From: Climacium dendroides
Taxonomy: Eukaryota; Streptophyta; Bryopsida; Hypnales; Climaciaceae
Direction: 5' to 3'
Assembly (NCBI GenBank): GCA_950106755.1
Contig: OX467082.1
Coordinates: 23,932,001 to 23,996,000 of the forward strand
DNA: 64,000 nucleotides
The notes under the pieces were generated by a model that did no database searches, had not been told where the DNA came from, and worked only from the letters and a program-made list of their open reading frames with translations. Positions within the stretch are counted from its first letter, which is position 1. Every line of letters begins with the position of its first letter. Shown piece by piece: positions 1-10,384 of the stretch. Both the position numbers and the translations under genes were made by a program.

Positions 1-207
1 TGCCTATTTTTTGATTCCCCATTAGAGCTTTCGATGCATATTTTTTTGGACCTTTCTCAAATAAATCCATAACAAGCCATTTGTGCATGAACCTGGGGCC
101 ACATGAAACATTTCAATTACATTTCTTTTTGGTGAGTATCTCATGGAGTACCATTGAAGACCTTGCATTCAACTTGTGCCTATTTTTTGGTTCCCCATTA
201 GAGCTTT

Positions 208-209
208 CG
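208..209. other. Sole CpG of the consensus monomer and its main switch site
   Basis: Monomer positions 32-33 are CG in type A and D units (TTCGATG). They are TG in type B units (TTTTGATG), the product expected from deamination of a methylated cytosine, and CC in type H units (TTCCATG). It is one of the most often switched sites in the array. Additional CpGs occur only in variants: TTTCGACC at position 48, ATGCGGCC, CATCCGTCC, TTCGCC and TTCGCCATT. Confidence 0.8.
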
Positions 210-235
210 ATGCATATTTTTTTGGACCTTTCCCA

Positions 236-241
236 AATAAA
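236..241 (+). other. AATAAA hexamer, once per monomer
   Basis: Monomer positions 60-65 read AATAAA, the canonical eukaryotic polyadenylation hexamer on the plus strand, repeated every 176 bp. It is lost in a few variants: AAAGAAATCC (7,629; 12,029; 49,869), AAGTAAATCC (45,117; 47,933), AGATAAAT (40,540; 43,356) and AAATATATCC (58,493; 62,189). The array is AT-rich, so chance occurrence fixed by amplification is the default explanation. No transcript is implied. Confidence 0.6.
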
Positions 242-283
242 TCCATAACAAGCCATTTGTGCATGAACTTGGGGCCACATGAA

Positions 284-301
284 ACATTTCAATTACATTT
301 C
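284..301 (+). repeat. Direct repeat of ACATTTC at 11-bp spacing inside the monomer
   Basis: ACATTTC occurs at monomer positions 108-114 and again at 119-125, exactly 11 bp apart, about one helical turn. Both copies sit in the conserved half. The first copy overlaps an imperfect dyad (GAAA-CA-TTTC). The first is altered in the GAAGCATTT variants (for example near 40,588 and 43,404), the second only where T to A gives CATTTTGG downstream. Two identical heptamers on one DNA face could be a paired binding site; no factor is proposed. Confidence 0.6.
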
Positions 302-306
302 TTTTT

Positions 307-315
307 GGTGAGTAT
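307..315 (+). other. GGTGAGTAT, splice-donor-like block in each monomer
   Basis: Monomer positions 131-139 read GGTGAGTAT, or GGTGAGTTT in the other common allele. This matches the core of the eukaryotic 5' splice-site consensus (G followed by GTRAGT) on the plus strand. It is preceded by a T-rich tract. It is kept in nearly all units; exceptions include GTGTGT (18,964; 27,940; 29,348; 32,340), GTGAAT (45,894; 55,398; 59,094; 62,790) and TAGTGAG (41,139; 43,955; 47,827). Whether the array is transcribed cannot be seen. Confidence 0.5.
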
Positions 316-318
316 CTC

Positions 319-330
319 ATGGAGTACCAT
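319..330. other. Short dyad ATGG-AGTA-CCAT in the conserved half
   Basis: Monomer positions 143-154 form a 4-bp inverted repeat around an AGTA loop. Including the flanks TC and TGA, the pairing extends to TCATGG against CCATTGA with one bulged base. The CATAGAG variant (for example 1,903; 2,783; 15,455; 16,863; 24,431; 38,512) and the ACCGTTG variant (49,783; 54,007) break it in a minority of units. Short dyads able to form non-B structures have been reported as enriched in centromeric satellites; a role here is inference. Confidence 0.5.
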
Positions 331-1193
331 TGAAGACCTTGCATTCAACTTGTGCCTATTTTTTGATTCCCCATTAGAGCTTTCGATGCATATTTTTTTG
401 GACCTTTCTCAAATAAATCCATAACAAGCCATTTGTGCATGAACCTGGGGCCACATGAAACATTTCAATTACATTTCTTTTTGGTGAGTATCTCATGGAG
501 TACCATTGAAGACCTTGCATTCAACTTGTGCCTATTTTTTGGTTCCCCATTAGAGCTTTCGATGCATATTTTTTTGGACCTTTCCCAAATAAATCCATAA
601 CAAGCCATTTGTGCATGAACTTGGGGCCACATGAAACATTTCAATTACATTTCTTTTTGGTGAGTATCTCATGGAGTACCATTGAAGACCTTGCATTCAA
701 CTTGTGCCTATTTTTTGATTCCCCATTAGAGCTTTCGATGCATATTTTTTTGGACCTTTCCCAAATAAATCCATAACAAGCCATTTGTGCATGAACTTGG
801 GGCCACATGAAACATTTCAATTACATTTCTTTTTGGTGAGTATCTCATGGAGTACCATTGAAGACCTTGCATTCAACTTGTGCCTATTTTTTGGTTCCCC
901 ATTAGAGCTTTTGATGCATATTTTTTTCGACCTTTGCCAAATAAATCCATAACTGGCCATTTGTGCATGAACATGGGGCCACATGAAACATTTCAATTAC
1001 ATTTCTTTTTGGTGAGTTTCTCATGGAGTACCATTGAAGACCTTGCATTCAACTTGTGCCTATTTTTTGGTTCCCCATTAGAGCTTTCGATGCATATTTT
1101 TTTGGACCTTTCCCAAATAAATCCATAACAAGCCATTTGTGCATGAACTTGGGGCCACATGAAACATTTCAATTACATTTCTTTTTGGTGAGT

Positions 1194-2888
1194 ATCTCAT
1201 GGAGTACCATTGAAGACCTTGCATTCAACTTGTGCCTATTTTTTGGTTCCCCATTAGAGCTTTCGATGCATATTTTTTTGGACCTTTCCCAAATAAATCC
1301 ATAACAAGCCATTTGTGCATGAACTTGGGGCCACATGAAACATTTCAATTACATTTCTTTTTGGTGAGTTTCTCATGGAGTACCATTGAAGACCTTGCAT
1401 TCAACTTGTGCCTATTTTTTGGTTCCCCATTAGAGCTTTCCATGCATATTTTTTTGGACCTTTGCCAAATAAATCCATAACAAGCCATTTGTGCATGAAC
1501 ATGCGGCCACATGAAACATTTCAATTACATTTCTTTTTGGTGAGTTTCTCATGGAGTACCATTGAAGACCTTGCATTCAACTTGTGCCTATTTTTTAGTT
1601 CCCCATTAGAGCTTTCGATGCATATTTTTTTGGACCTTTCCCAAATAAATCCATAACAAGCCATTTGTGCATGAACTTGGGGCCACATGAAACATTTCAA
1701 TTACATTTCTTTTTGGTGAGTATCTCATGGAGTACCATTGAAGACCTTGCATTCAACTTGTGCCTATTTTTTGGTTCCCCATTAGAGCTTTCGATGCATA
1801 TTTTTTTGGACCTTTCCCAAATAAATCCATAACAAGCCATTTGTGCATGAACCTGGGGCCACATGAAACATTTCAATTACATTTCTTTTTGGTGAGTATC
1901 TCATAGAGTACCATTGAAGACCTTGCATTCAACTTGTGCCTATTTTTTGGTTCCCCATTAGAGCTTTCGATGCATATTTTTTTGGACCTTTCCCAAATAA
2001 ATCCATAACAAGCCATTTGTGCATGAACATGGGGCCACATGAAACACTTCAATTACATTTCTTTTTGGTGAGTTTCTCATGGAGTACCATTGAAGACCTT
2101 GCATTCAACTTGTGCCTATTTTTTGGTTCCCCATTAGAGCTTTCGATGCATATTTTTTTGGACCTTTCCCAAATAAATCCATAACAAGCCATTTGTGCAT
2201 GAACTTGGGGCCACATGAAACATTTCAATTACATTTCTTTTTGGTGAGTTTCTCATGGAGTACCATTGAAGACCTTGCATTCAACTTGTGCCTATTTTTT
2301 GGTTCCCCATTAGAGCTTTCCATGCATATTTTTTTGGACCTTTGCCAAATAAATCCATAACAAGCCATTTGTGCATGAACATGCGGCCACATGAAACATT
2401 TCAATTACATTTCTTTTTGGTGAGTTTCTCATGGAGTACCATTGAAGACCTTGCATTCAACTTGTGCCTATTTTTTAGTTCCCCATTAGAGCTTTCGATG
2501 CATATTTTTTTGGACCTTTCCCAAATAAATCCATAACAAGCCATTTGTGCATGAACTTGGGGCCACATGAAACATTTCAATTACATTTCTTTTTGGTGAG
2601 TATCTCATGGAGTACCATTGAAGACCTTGCATTCAACTTGTGCCTATTTTTTGGTTCCCCATTAGAGCTTTCGATGCATATTTTTTTGGACCTTTCCCAA
2701 ATAAATCCATAACAAGCCATTTGTGCATGAACCTGGGGCCACATGAAACATTTCAATTACATTTCTTTTTGGTGAGTATCTCATAGAGTACCATTGAAGA
2801 CCTTGCATTCAACTTGTGCCTATTTTTTGGTTCCCCATTAGAGCTTTCGATGCATATTTTTTTGGACCTTTCCCAAATAAATCCATAA
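1194..2888 (+). repeat. 880-bp (5-mer) HOR, about 1.9 copies
   Basis: The order is: A unit with GAGTTTC; H unit with TTTGCC and AACATGCGG; unit with TTTTTTAGTT; A unit with AACCTGG and CATAGAG; then another A unit. It occurs at 1,233 and again 880 bp later at 2,113. By eye the match runs from base 1,194 (paired with 2,074) to base 2,008 (paired with 2,888). It is broken on the left by GAGTATC versus GAGTTTC and on the right by AACAAGCC versus AACTGGCC. I found no difference inside that span. Confidence 0.85.
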
Positions 2889-3168
2889 CTGGCCATTTGT
2901 GCATGAACTTGGGGCCACATGAAACATTTCAATTACATTTCTTTTTGGTGAGTATCTCATGGAGTACCATTGAAGACCTTGCATTCAACTTGTGCCTATT
3001 TTTTGGTTCCCCATTAGAGCTTTCGATGCATATTTTTTTGGACCTTTCCCAAATAAATCCATAACAAGCCATTTGTGCATGAACTTGGGGCCACATGAAA
3101 CATTTCAATTACATTTCTTTTTGGTGAGTATCTCATGGAGTACCATTGAAGACCTTGCATTCAACTTG

Positions 3169-6100
3169 TGCCTATTTTTTGGTTCCCCATTAGAGCTTTC
3201 CATGCATATTTTTTTGGACCTTTCCCAAATAAATCCATAACAAGCCATTTGTGCATGAACTTGGGGCCACATGAAACATTTCAATTACATTTCTTTTTGG
3301 TGAGTATCTCATGGAGTACCATTGAAGACCTTGCATTCAACTTGTGCCTATTTTTTGATTCCCCATTAGAGCTTTCGATGCATATTTTTTTGGACCTTTC
3401 TCAAATAAATCCATAACAAGCCATTTGTGCATGAACCTGGGGCCACATGAAACATTTCAATTACATTTCTTTTTGGTGAGTATCTCATGGAGTACCATTG
3501 AAGACCTTGCATTCAACTTGTGCCTATTTTTTGGTTCCCCATTAGAGCTTTCGATGCATATTTTTTTGGACCTTTCCCAAATAAATCCATAACAAGCCAT
3601 TTGTGCATGAACTTGGGGCCACATGAAACATTTCAATTACATTTCTTTTTGGTGAGTATCTCATGGAGTACCATTGAAGACCTTGCATTCAACTTGTGCC
3701 TATTTTTTGATTCCCCATTAGAGCTTTCGATGCATATTTTTTTGGACCTTTCTCAAATAAATCCATAACAAGCCATTTGTGCATGAACCTGGGGCCACAT
3801 GAAACATTTCAATTACATTTCTTTTTGGTGAGTATCTCATGGAGTACCATTGAAGACCTTGCATTCAACTTGTGCCTATTTTTTGGTTCCCCATTAGAGC
3901 TTTCGATGCATATTTTTTTGGACCTTTCCCAAATAAATCCATAACAAGCCATTTGTGCATGAACTTGGGGCCACATGAAACATTTCAATTACATTTCTTT
4001 TTGGTGAGTGTCTCATGGAGTACCATTGAAGACCTTGCATTCAACTTGTGCCTATTTTTTGATTCCCCATTAGAGCTTTCGATGCATATTTTTTTGGACC
4101 TTTCCCAAATAAATCCATAACAAGCCATTTGTGCATGAACTTGGGGCCACATGAAACATTTCAATTACATTTCTTTTTGGTGAGTATCTCATGGAGTACC
4201 ATTGAAGACCTTGCATTCAACTTGTGCCTATTTTTTGGTTCCCCATTAGAGCTTTTGATGCATATTTTTTTCGACCTTTGCCAAATAAATCCATAACTGG
4301 CCATTTGTGCATGAACATCCGTCCACATGAAACATTTCAATTACATTTCTTTTTGGTGAGTTTCTCATGGAGTACCATTGAAGACCTTGCATTCAACTTG
4401 TGCCTATTTTTTGGTTCCCCATTAGAGCTTTCGATGCATATTTTTTTGGACCTTTCCCAAATAAATCCATAACAAGCCATTTGTGCATGAACTTGGGGCC
4501 ACATGAAACATTTCAATTACATTTCTTTTTGGTGAGTATCTCATGGAGTACCATTGAAGACCTTGCATTCAACTTGTGCCTATTTTTTGGTTCCCCATTA
4601 GAGCTTTCCATGCATATTTTTTTGGACCTTTCCCAAATAAATCCATAACAAGCCATTTGTGCATGAACTTGGGGCCACATGAAACATTTCAATTACATTT
4701 CTTTTTGGTGAGTATCTCATGGAGTACCATTGAAGACCTTGCATTCAACTTGTGCCTATTTTTTGGTTCCCCATTAGAGCTTTCCATGCATATTTTTTTG
4801 GACCTTTCCCAAATAAATCCATAACAAGCCATTTGTGCATGAACTTGGGGCCACATGAAACATTTCAATTACATTTCTTTTTGGTGAGTATCTCATGGAG
4901 TACCATTGAAGACCTTGCATTCAACTTGTGCCTATTTTTTGATTCCCCATTAGAGCTTTCGATGCATATTTTTTTGGACCTTTCTCAAATAAATCCATAA
5001 CAAGCCATTTGTGCATGAACCTGGGGCCACATGAAACATTTCAATTACATTTCTTTTTGGTGAGTATCTCATGGAGTACCATTGAAGACCTTGCATTCAA
5101 CTTGTGCCTATTTTTTGGTTCCCCATTAGAGCTTTCGATGCATATTTTTTTGGACCTTTCCCAAATAAATCCATAACAAGCCATTTGTGCATGAACTTGG
5201 GGCCACATGAAACATTTCAATTACATTTCTTTTTGGTGAGTATCTCATGGAGTACCATTGAAGACCTTGCATTCAACTTGTGCCTATTTTTTGATTCCCC
5301 ATTAGAGCTTTCGATGCATATTTTTTTGGACCTTTCTCAAATAAATCCATAACAAGCCATTTGTGCATGAACCTGGGGCCACATGAAACATTTCAATTAC
5401 ATTTCTTTTTGGTGAGTATCTCATGGAGTACCATTGAAGACCTTGCATTCAACTTGTGCCTATTTTTTGGTTCCCCATTAGAGCTTTCGATGCATATTTT
5501 TTTGGACCTTTCCCAAATAAATCCATAACAAGCCATTTGTGCATGAACTTGGGGCCACATGAAACATTTCAATTACATTTCTTTTTGGTGAGTGTCTCAT
5601 GGAGTACCATTGAAGACCTTGCATTCAACTTGTGCCTATTTTTTGATTCCCCATTAGAGCTTTCGATGCATATTTTTTTGGACCTTTCCCAAATAAATCC
5701 ATAACAAGCCATTTGTGCATGAACTTGGGGCCACATGAAACATTTCAATTACATTTCTTTTTGGTGAGTATCTCATGGAGTACCATTGAAGACCTTGCAT
5801 TCAACTTGTGCCTATTTTTTGGTTCCCCATTAGAGCTTTTGATGCATATTTTTTTCGACCTTTGCCAAATAAATCCATAACTGGCCATTTGTGCATGAAC
5901 ATCCGTCCACATGAAACATTTCAATTACATTTCTTTTTGGTGAGTTTCTCATGGAGTACCATTGAAGACCTTGCATTCAACTTGTGCCTATTTTTTGGTT
6001 CCCCATTAGAGCTTTCGATGCATATTTTTTTGGACCTTTCCCAAATAAATCCATAACAAGCCATTTGTGCATGAACTTGGGGCCACATGAAACATTTCAA

Positions 6101-6864
6101 TTACATTTCTTTTTGGTGAGTATCTCATGGAGTACCATTGAAGACCTTGCATTCAACTTGTGCCTATTTTTTGGTTCCCCATTAGAGCTTTCCATGCATA
6201 TTTTTTTGGACCTTTCCCAAATAAATCCATAACAAGCCATTTGTGCATGAACTTGGGGCCACATGAAACATTTCAATTACATTTCTTTTTGGTGAGTATC
6301 TCATGGAGTACCATTGAAGACCTTGCATTCAACTTGTGCCTATTTTTTGGTTCCCCATTAGAGCTTTCGATGCATATTTTTTTGGACCTTTCCCAAATAA
6401 ATCCATAACAAGCCATTTGTGCATGAACTTGGGGCCACATGAAACATTTCAATTACATTTCTTTTTGGTGAGTATCTCATGGAGTACCATTGAAGACCTT
6501 GCATTCAACTTGTGCCTATTTTTTGATTCCCCATTAGAGCTTTCGATGCATATTTTTTTGGACCTTTCTCAAATAAATCCATAACAAGCCATTTGTGCAT
6601 GAACCTGGGGCCACATGAAACATTTCAATTACATTTCTTTTTGGTGAGTATCTCATGGAGTACCATTGAAGACCTTGCATTCAACTTGTGCCTATTTTTT
6701 GGTTCCCCATTAGAGCTTTCGATGCATATTTTTTTGGACCTTTCCCAAATAAATCCATAACAAGCCATTTGTGCATGAACTTGGGGCCACATGAAACATT
6801 TCAATTACATTTCTTTTTGGTGAGTATCTCATGGAGTACCATTGAAGACCTTGCATTCAACTTG
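3169..6864 (+). repeat. 1,584-bp (9-mer) HOR, two full copies plus about three monomers
   Basis: Monomers at 3,169-4,752 repeat at 4,753-6,336, marked by GAGTGTC units (4,007 and 5,591) and CATCCGTCC units (4,316 and 5,900). The block continues for three further monomers from 6,337, where the first differs at the H/CpG site. Each copy contains one D/A dimer cassette ending in a B unit. I saw no difference between the two full copies, so the duplication is recent or recently homogenised. Confidence 0.85.
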
Positions 6865-9800
6865 TGCCTATTTTTTGGTTCCCCATTAGAGCTTTCGATG
6901 CATATTTTTTTGGACCTTTCCCAAATAAATCCATAACAAGCCATTTGTGCATGAACTTGGGGCCACATGAAACATTTCAATTACATTTCTTTTTGGTGAG
7001 TATCTCATGGAGTACCATTGAAGACCTTGCATTCAACTTGTGCCTATTTTTTGGTTCCCCATTAGAGCTTTCCATGCATATTTTTTTGGACCTTTCTCAA
7101 ATAAATCCATAACAAGCCATTTGTGCATGAACCTGGGGCCACATGAAACATTTCAATTACATTTCTTTTTGGTGAGTATCTCATGGAGTACCATTGAAGA
7201 CCTTGCATTCAACTTCTGCCTATTTTTTGGTTCCCCATTAGAGCTTTCCATGCATATTTTTTTCGACCTTTGCCAAATAAATCCATAACTGGCCATTTGT
7301 GCATGAACATGGGGCCACATGAAACATTTCAATTACATTTCTTTTTGGTGAGTATCTCATGGAGTACCATTGAAGACCTTGCATTCAACTTCTGCCTATT
7401 TTTTGGTTCCCCATTAGAGCTTTCCATGCATATTTTTTTCGACCTTTGCCAAATAAATCCATAACTGGCCATTTGTGCATGAACATGGGGCCACATGAAA
7501 CATTTCAATTACATTTCTTTTTGGTGAGTATCTCATGGAGTACCATTGAAGACCTTGCATTCAACTTGTGCCAATTTTTTGGTTCCCCATTAGAGCTTTC
7601 GATGCATATTTTTTTGGACCTTTCCCAAAGAAATCCATAACAAGCCATTTGTGCATGAACTTGGGGCCACATGAAACATTTCAATTACATTTCTTTTTGG
7701 TGAGTATCTCATGGAGTACCATTGAAGACCTTGCATTCAACTTGTGCCTATTTTTTGGTTCCCCATTAGAGCTTTCGATGCATATTTTTTTGGACCTTTC
7801 CCAAATAAATCCATAACAAGCCATTTGTGCATGAACTTGGGGCCACATGAAACATTTCAATTACATTTCTTTTTGGTGAGTATCTCATGGAGTACCATTG
7901 AAGACCTTGCATTCAACTTGTGCCTATTTTTTGGTTCCCCATTAGAGCTTTCCATGCATATTTTTTTCGACCTTTCCCAAATAAATCCATAACAAGCCAT
8001 TTGTGCATGAACTTGGGGCCACATGAAACATTTCAATTACATTTCTTTTTGGTGAGTATCTCATGGAGTACCATTGAAGACCTTGCATTCAACTTGTGCC
8101 TATTTTTTGGTTCCCCATTAGAGCTTTCGATGCATATTTTTTTGGACCTTTCCCAAATAAATCCATAACAAGCCATTTGTGCATGAACTTGGGGCCACAT
8201 GAAACATTTCAATTACATTTCTTTTTGGTGAGTATCTCATGGAGTACCATTGAAGACCTTGCATTCAACTTGTGCCTATTTTTTGGTTCCCCATTAGAGC
8301 TTTCGATGCATATTTTTTTGGACCTTTCCCAAATAAATCCATAACAAGCCATTTGTGCATGAACTTGGGGCCACATGAAACATTTCAATTACATTTCTTT
8401 TTGGTGAGTATCTCATGGAGTACCATTGAAGACCTTGCATTCAACTTGTGCCTATTTTTTGGTTCCCCATTAGAGCTTTCGATGCATATTTTTTTGGACC
8501 TTTCTCAAATAAATCCATAACAAGCCATTTGTGCATGAACCTGGGGCCACATGAAACATTTCAATTACATTTCTTTTTGGTGAGTATCTCATGGAGTACC
8601 ATTGAAGACCTTGCATTCAACTTCTGCCTATTTTTTGGTTCCCCATTAGAGCTTTCCATGCATATTTTTTTCGACCTTTGCCAAATAAATCCATAACTGG
8701 CCATTTGTGCATGAACATGGGGCCACATGAAACATTTCAATTACATTTCTTTTTGGTGAGTATCTCATGGAGTACCATTGAAGACCTTGCATTCAACTTG
8801 TGCCTATTTTTTGATTCCCCATTAGAGCTTTCGATGCATATTTTTTTGGACCTTTCTCAAATAAATCCATAACAAGCCATTTGTGCATGAACCTGGGGCC
8901 ACATGAAACATTTCAATTACATTTCTTTTTGGTGAGTATCTCATGGAGTACCATTGAAGACCTTGCATTCAACTTGTGCCTATTTTTTGGTTCCCCATTA
9001 GAGCTTTCGATGCATATTTTTTTGGACCTTTCCCAAATAAATCCATAACAAGCCATTTGTGCATGAACTTGGGGCCACATGAAACATTTCAATTACATTT
9101 CTTTTTGGTGAGTATCTCATGGAGTACCATTGAAGACCTTGCATTCAACTTGTGCCTATTTTTTGATTCCCCATTAGAGCTTTCGATGCATATTTTTTTG
9201 GACCTTTCTCAAATAAATCCATAACAAGCCATTTGTGCATGAACCTGGGGCCACATGAAACATTTCAATTACATTTCTTTTTGGTGAGTATCTCATGGAG
9301 TACCATTGAAGACCTTGCATTCAACTTGTGCCTATTTTTTGGTTCCCCATTAGAGCTTTCGATGCATATTTTTTTGGACCTTTCCCAAATAAATCCATAA
9401 CAAGCCATTTGTGCATGAACTTGGGGCCACATGAAACATTTCAATTACATTTCTTTTTGGTGAGTATCTCATGGAGTACCATTGAAGACCTTGCATTCAA
9501 CTTGTGCCTATTTTTTGATTCCCCATTAGAGCTTTCGATGCATATTTTTTTGGACCTTTCCCAAATAAATCCATAACAAGCCATTTGTGCATGAACTTGG
9601 GGCCACATGAAACATTTCAATTACATTTCTTTTTGGTGAGTATCTCATGGAGTACCATTGAAGACCTTGCATTCAACTTGTGCCTATTTTTTGGTTCCCC
9701 ATTAGAGCTTTTGATGCATATTTTTTTCGACCTTTGCCAAATAAATCCTTAACTGGCCATTTGTGCATGAACATGGGGCCACATGAAACATTTCAATTAC

Positions 9801-10208
9801 ATTTCTTTTTGGTGAGTTTCTCATGGAGTACCATTGAAGACCTTGCATTCAACTTGTGCCTATTTTTTGGTTCCCCATTAGAGCTTTCCATGCATATTTT
9901 TTTGGACCTTTGCCAAATAAATCTATAACAAGCCATTTGTGCATGAACTTGGGGCCACATGAAACATTTCAATTACATTTCTTTTTGGTGAGTATCTCAT
10001 GGAGTACCATTGAAGACCTTGCATTCAACTTGTGCTTATTTTTTGATTCCCCATTAGAGCTTTCGATGCATATTTTTTTGGACCTTTCCCAAATAAATCC
10101 ATAACAAGCCATTTGTGCATGAACTTGGGGCCACATGAAACATTTCAATTACATTTCTTTTTGGTGAGTATCTCATGGAGTACCATTGAAGACCTTGCAT
10201 TCAACTTG
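6689..10208 (+). repeat. 20-monomer block, copy 1 of a 25-monomer-offset pair
   Basis: The ordered set includes two adjacent ACTTCTGCC units with TTTCGACC (7,217 and 7,393), a GCCAATTT/AAAGAAATCC unit (7,569), an H/TTTCGACC unit (7,921), a second TTCTGCC unit (8,625), the D/A cassette (8,801-9,680), a B unit with AATCCTTAAC (9,681), an H/TTTGCC/AATCTAT unit (9,857) and a TGCTTATT unit (10,033). All recur 4,400 bp later at 11,089-14,608 with two compensating dimer changes. The AATCCTTAAC substitution is private to this copy. Confidence 0.8.
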
Positions 10209-10384
10209 TGCCTATTTTTTGATTCCCCATTAGAGCTTTCGATGCATATTTTTTTGGACCTTTCTCAAATAAATCCATAACAAGCCATTTGTGCATGAAC
10301 CTGGGGCCACATGAAACATTTCAATTACATTTCTTTTTGGTGAGTATCTCATGGAGTACCATTGAAGACCTTGCATTCAACTTG

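Larger units (their letters stand above)
275..351 (+). other. Conserved half of the monomer (positions 99-175), shown in the reference monomer
   Basis: Across the window this part of each monomer is nearly invariant, while positions 1-98 carry most substitutions. The recurrent changes here are few: A/T at 138 (GAGTATC or GAGTTTC), T to C at 112 (AACACTTC), A to G at 108 (GAAGCATTT), T to A in the T-tract (CATTTTGG), G to A at 145 (CATAGAG), A to T at 135 (GTGTGT), and the CCTTAC and GAACTTGC variants near 162-166. Conserved and variable subregions are known in other centromeric satellites and are usually read as protein-binding or nucleosome-phasing constraint. That reading is inference here. 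Confidence 0.75.
177..352 (+). repeat. Representative type A monomer (majority sequence)
   Basis: I use this monomer as the reference for monomer coordinates 1-176; it matches the commonest base at nearly every variable site. Composition is 66 G+C of 176 (37.5%). T-rich tracts lie at monomer positions 7-12 (T6), 41-47 (T7) and 122-130 (TTTCTTTTT). There is one CpG (32-33), one ATGCAT palindrome (34-39), one AATAAA (60-65) and a GGGGCC at 95-100. Diagnostic states are GGTTCC at 13-18, TTCGATG at 30-36, TTTCCC at 53-58, AACAAGCC at 71-78, AACTTGG at 90-96 and GAGTATC at 134-140. The choice of position 1 is arbitrary because the array has no natural boundary here. Confidence 0.95.
1..880 (+). 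repeat. Dimeric D/A cassette (352-bp period)
   Basis: Monomers alternate between type D (GATTCC, with TCTCAAAT and AACCTGG) and type A (GGTTCC, TCCC, AACTTGG). The run ends in a D unit lacking TCTC (705-880), then a type B unit at 881 (TTTTGATG, TTTCGACC, AACTGGCC). The same ordered cassette recurs at 3,345-4,400, 4,929-5,984, 8,801-9,856 and, one dimer shorter, 13,553-14,256. It is a recognisable ancestral sub-block that was copied as a unit. Confidence 0.8.

Noticed and set aside
210..217. POU octamer-like site ATGCATAT
   Set aside because: It is one base from the octamer in an AT-rich satellite, with no promoter context. Chance similarity is more likely.
205..221. CENP-B box at TTTCGATGCATATTTTT
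   Set aside because: It matches TTCG and the central A of the essential CENP-B pattern, but the required CGGG half is TTTT. B and H units lose TTCG as well. Five of nine essential bases is not support for a box.
191..274. Stem between TTCCCCA (15-21) and TGGGG (94-98)
   Set aside because: Only five paired bases across more than 70 nt, and variants such as TTCACC or ATGCGG change one side without compensation.
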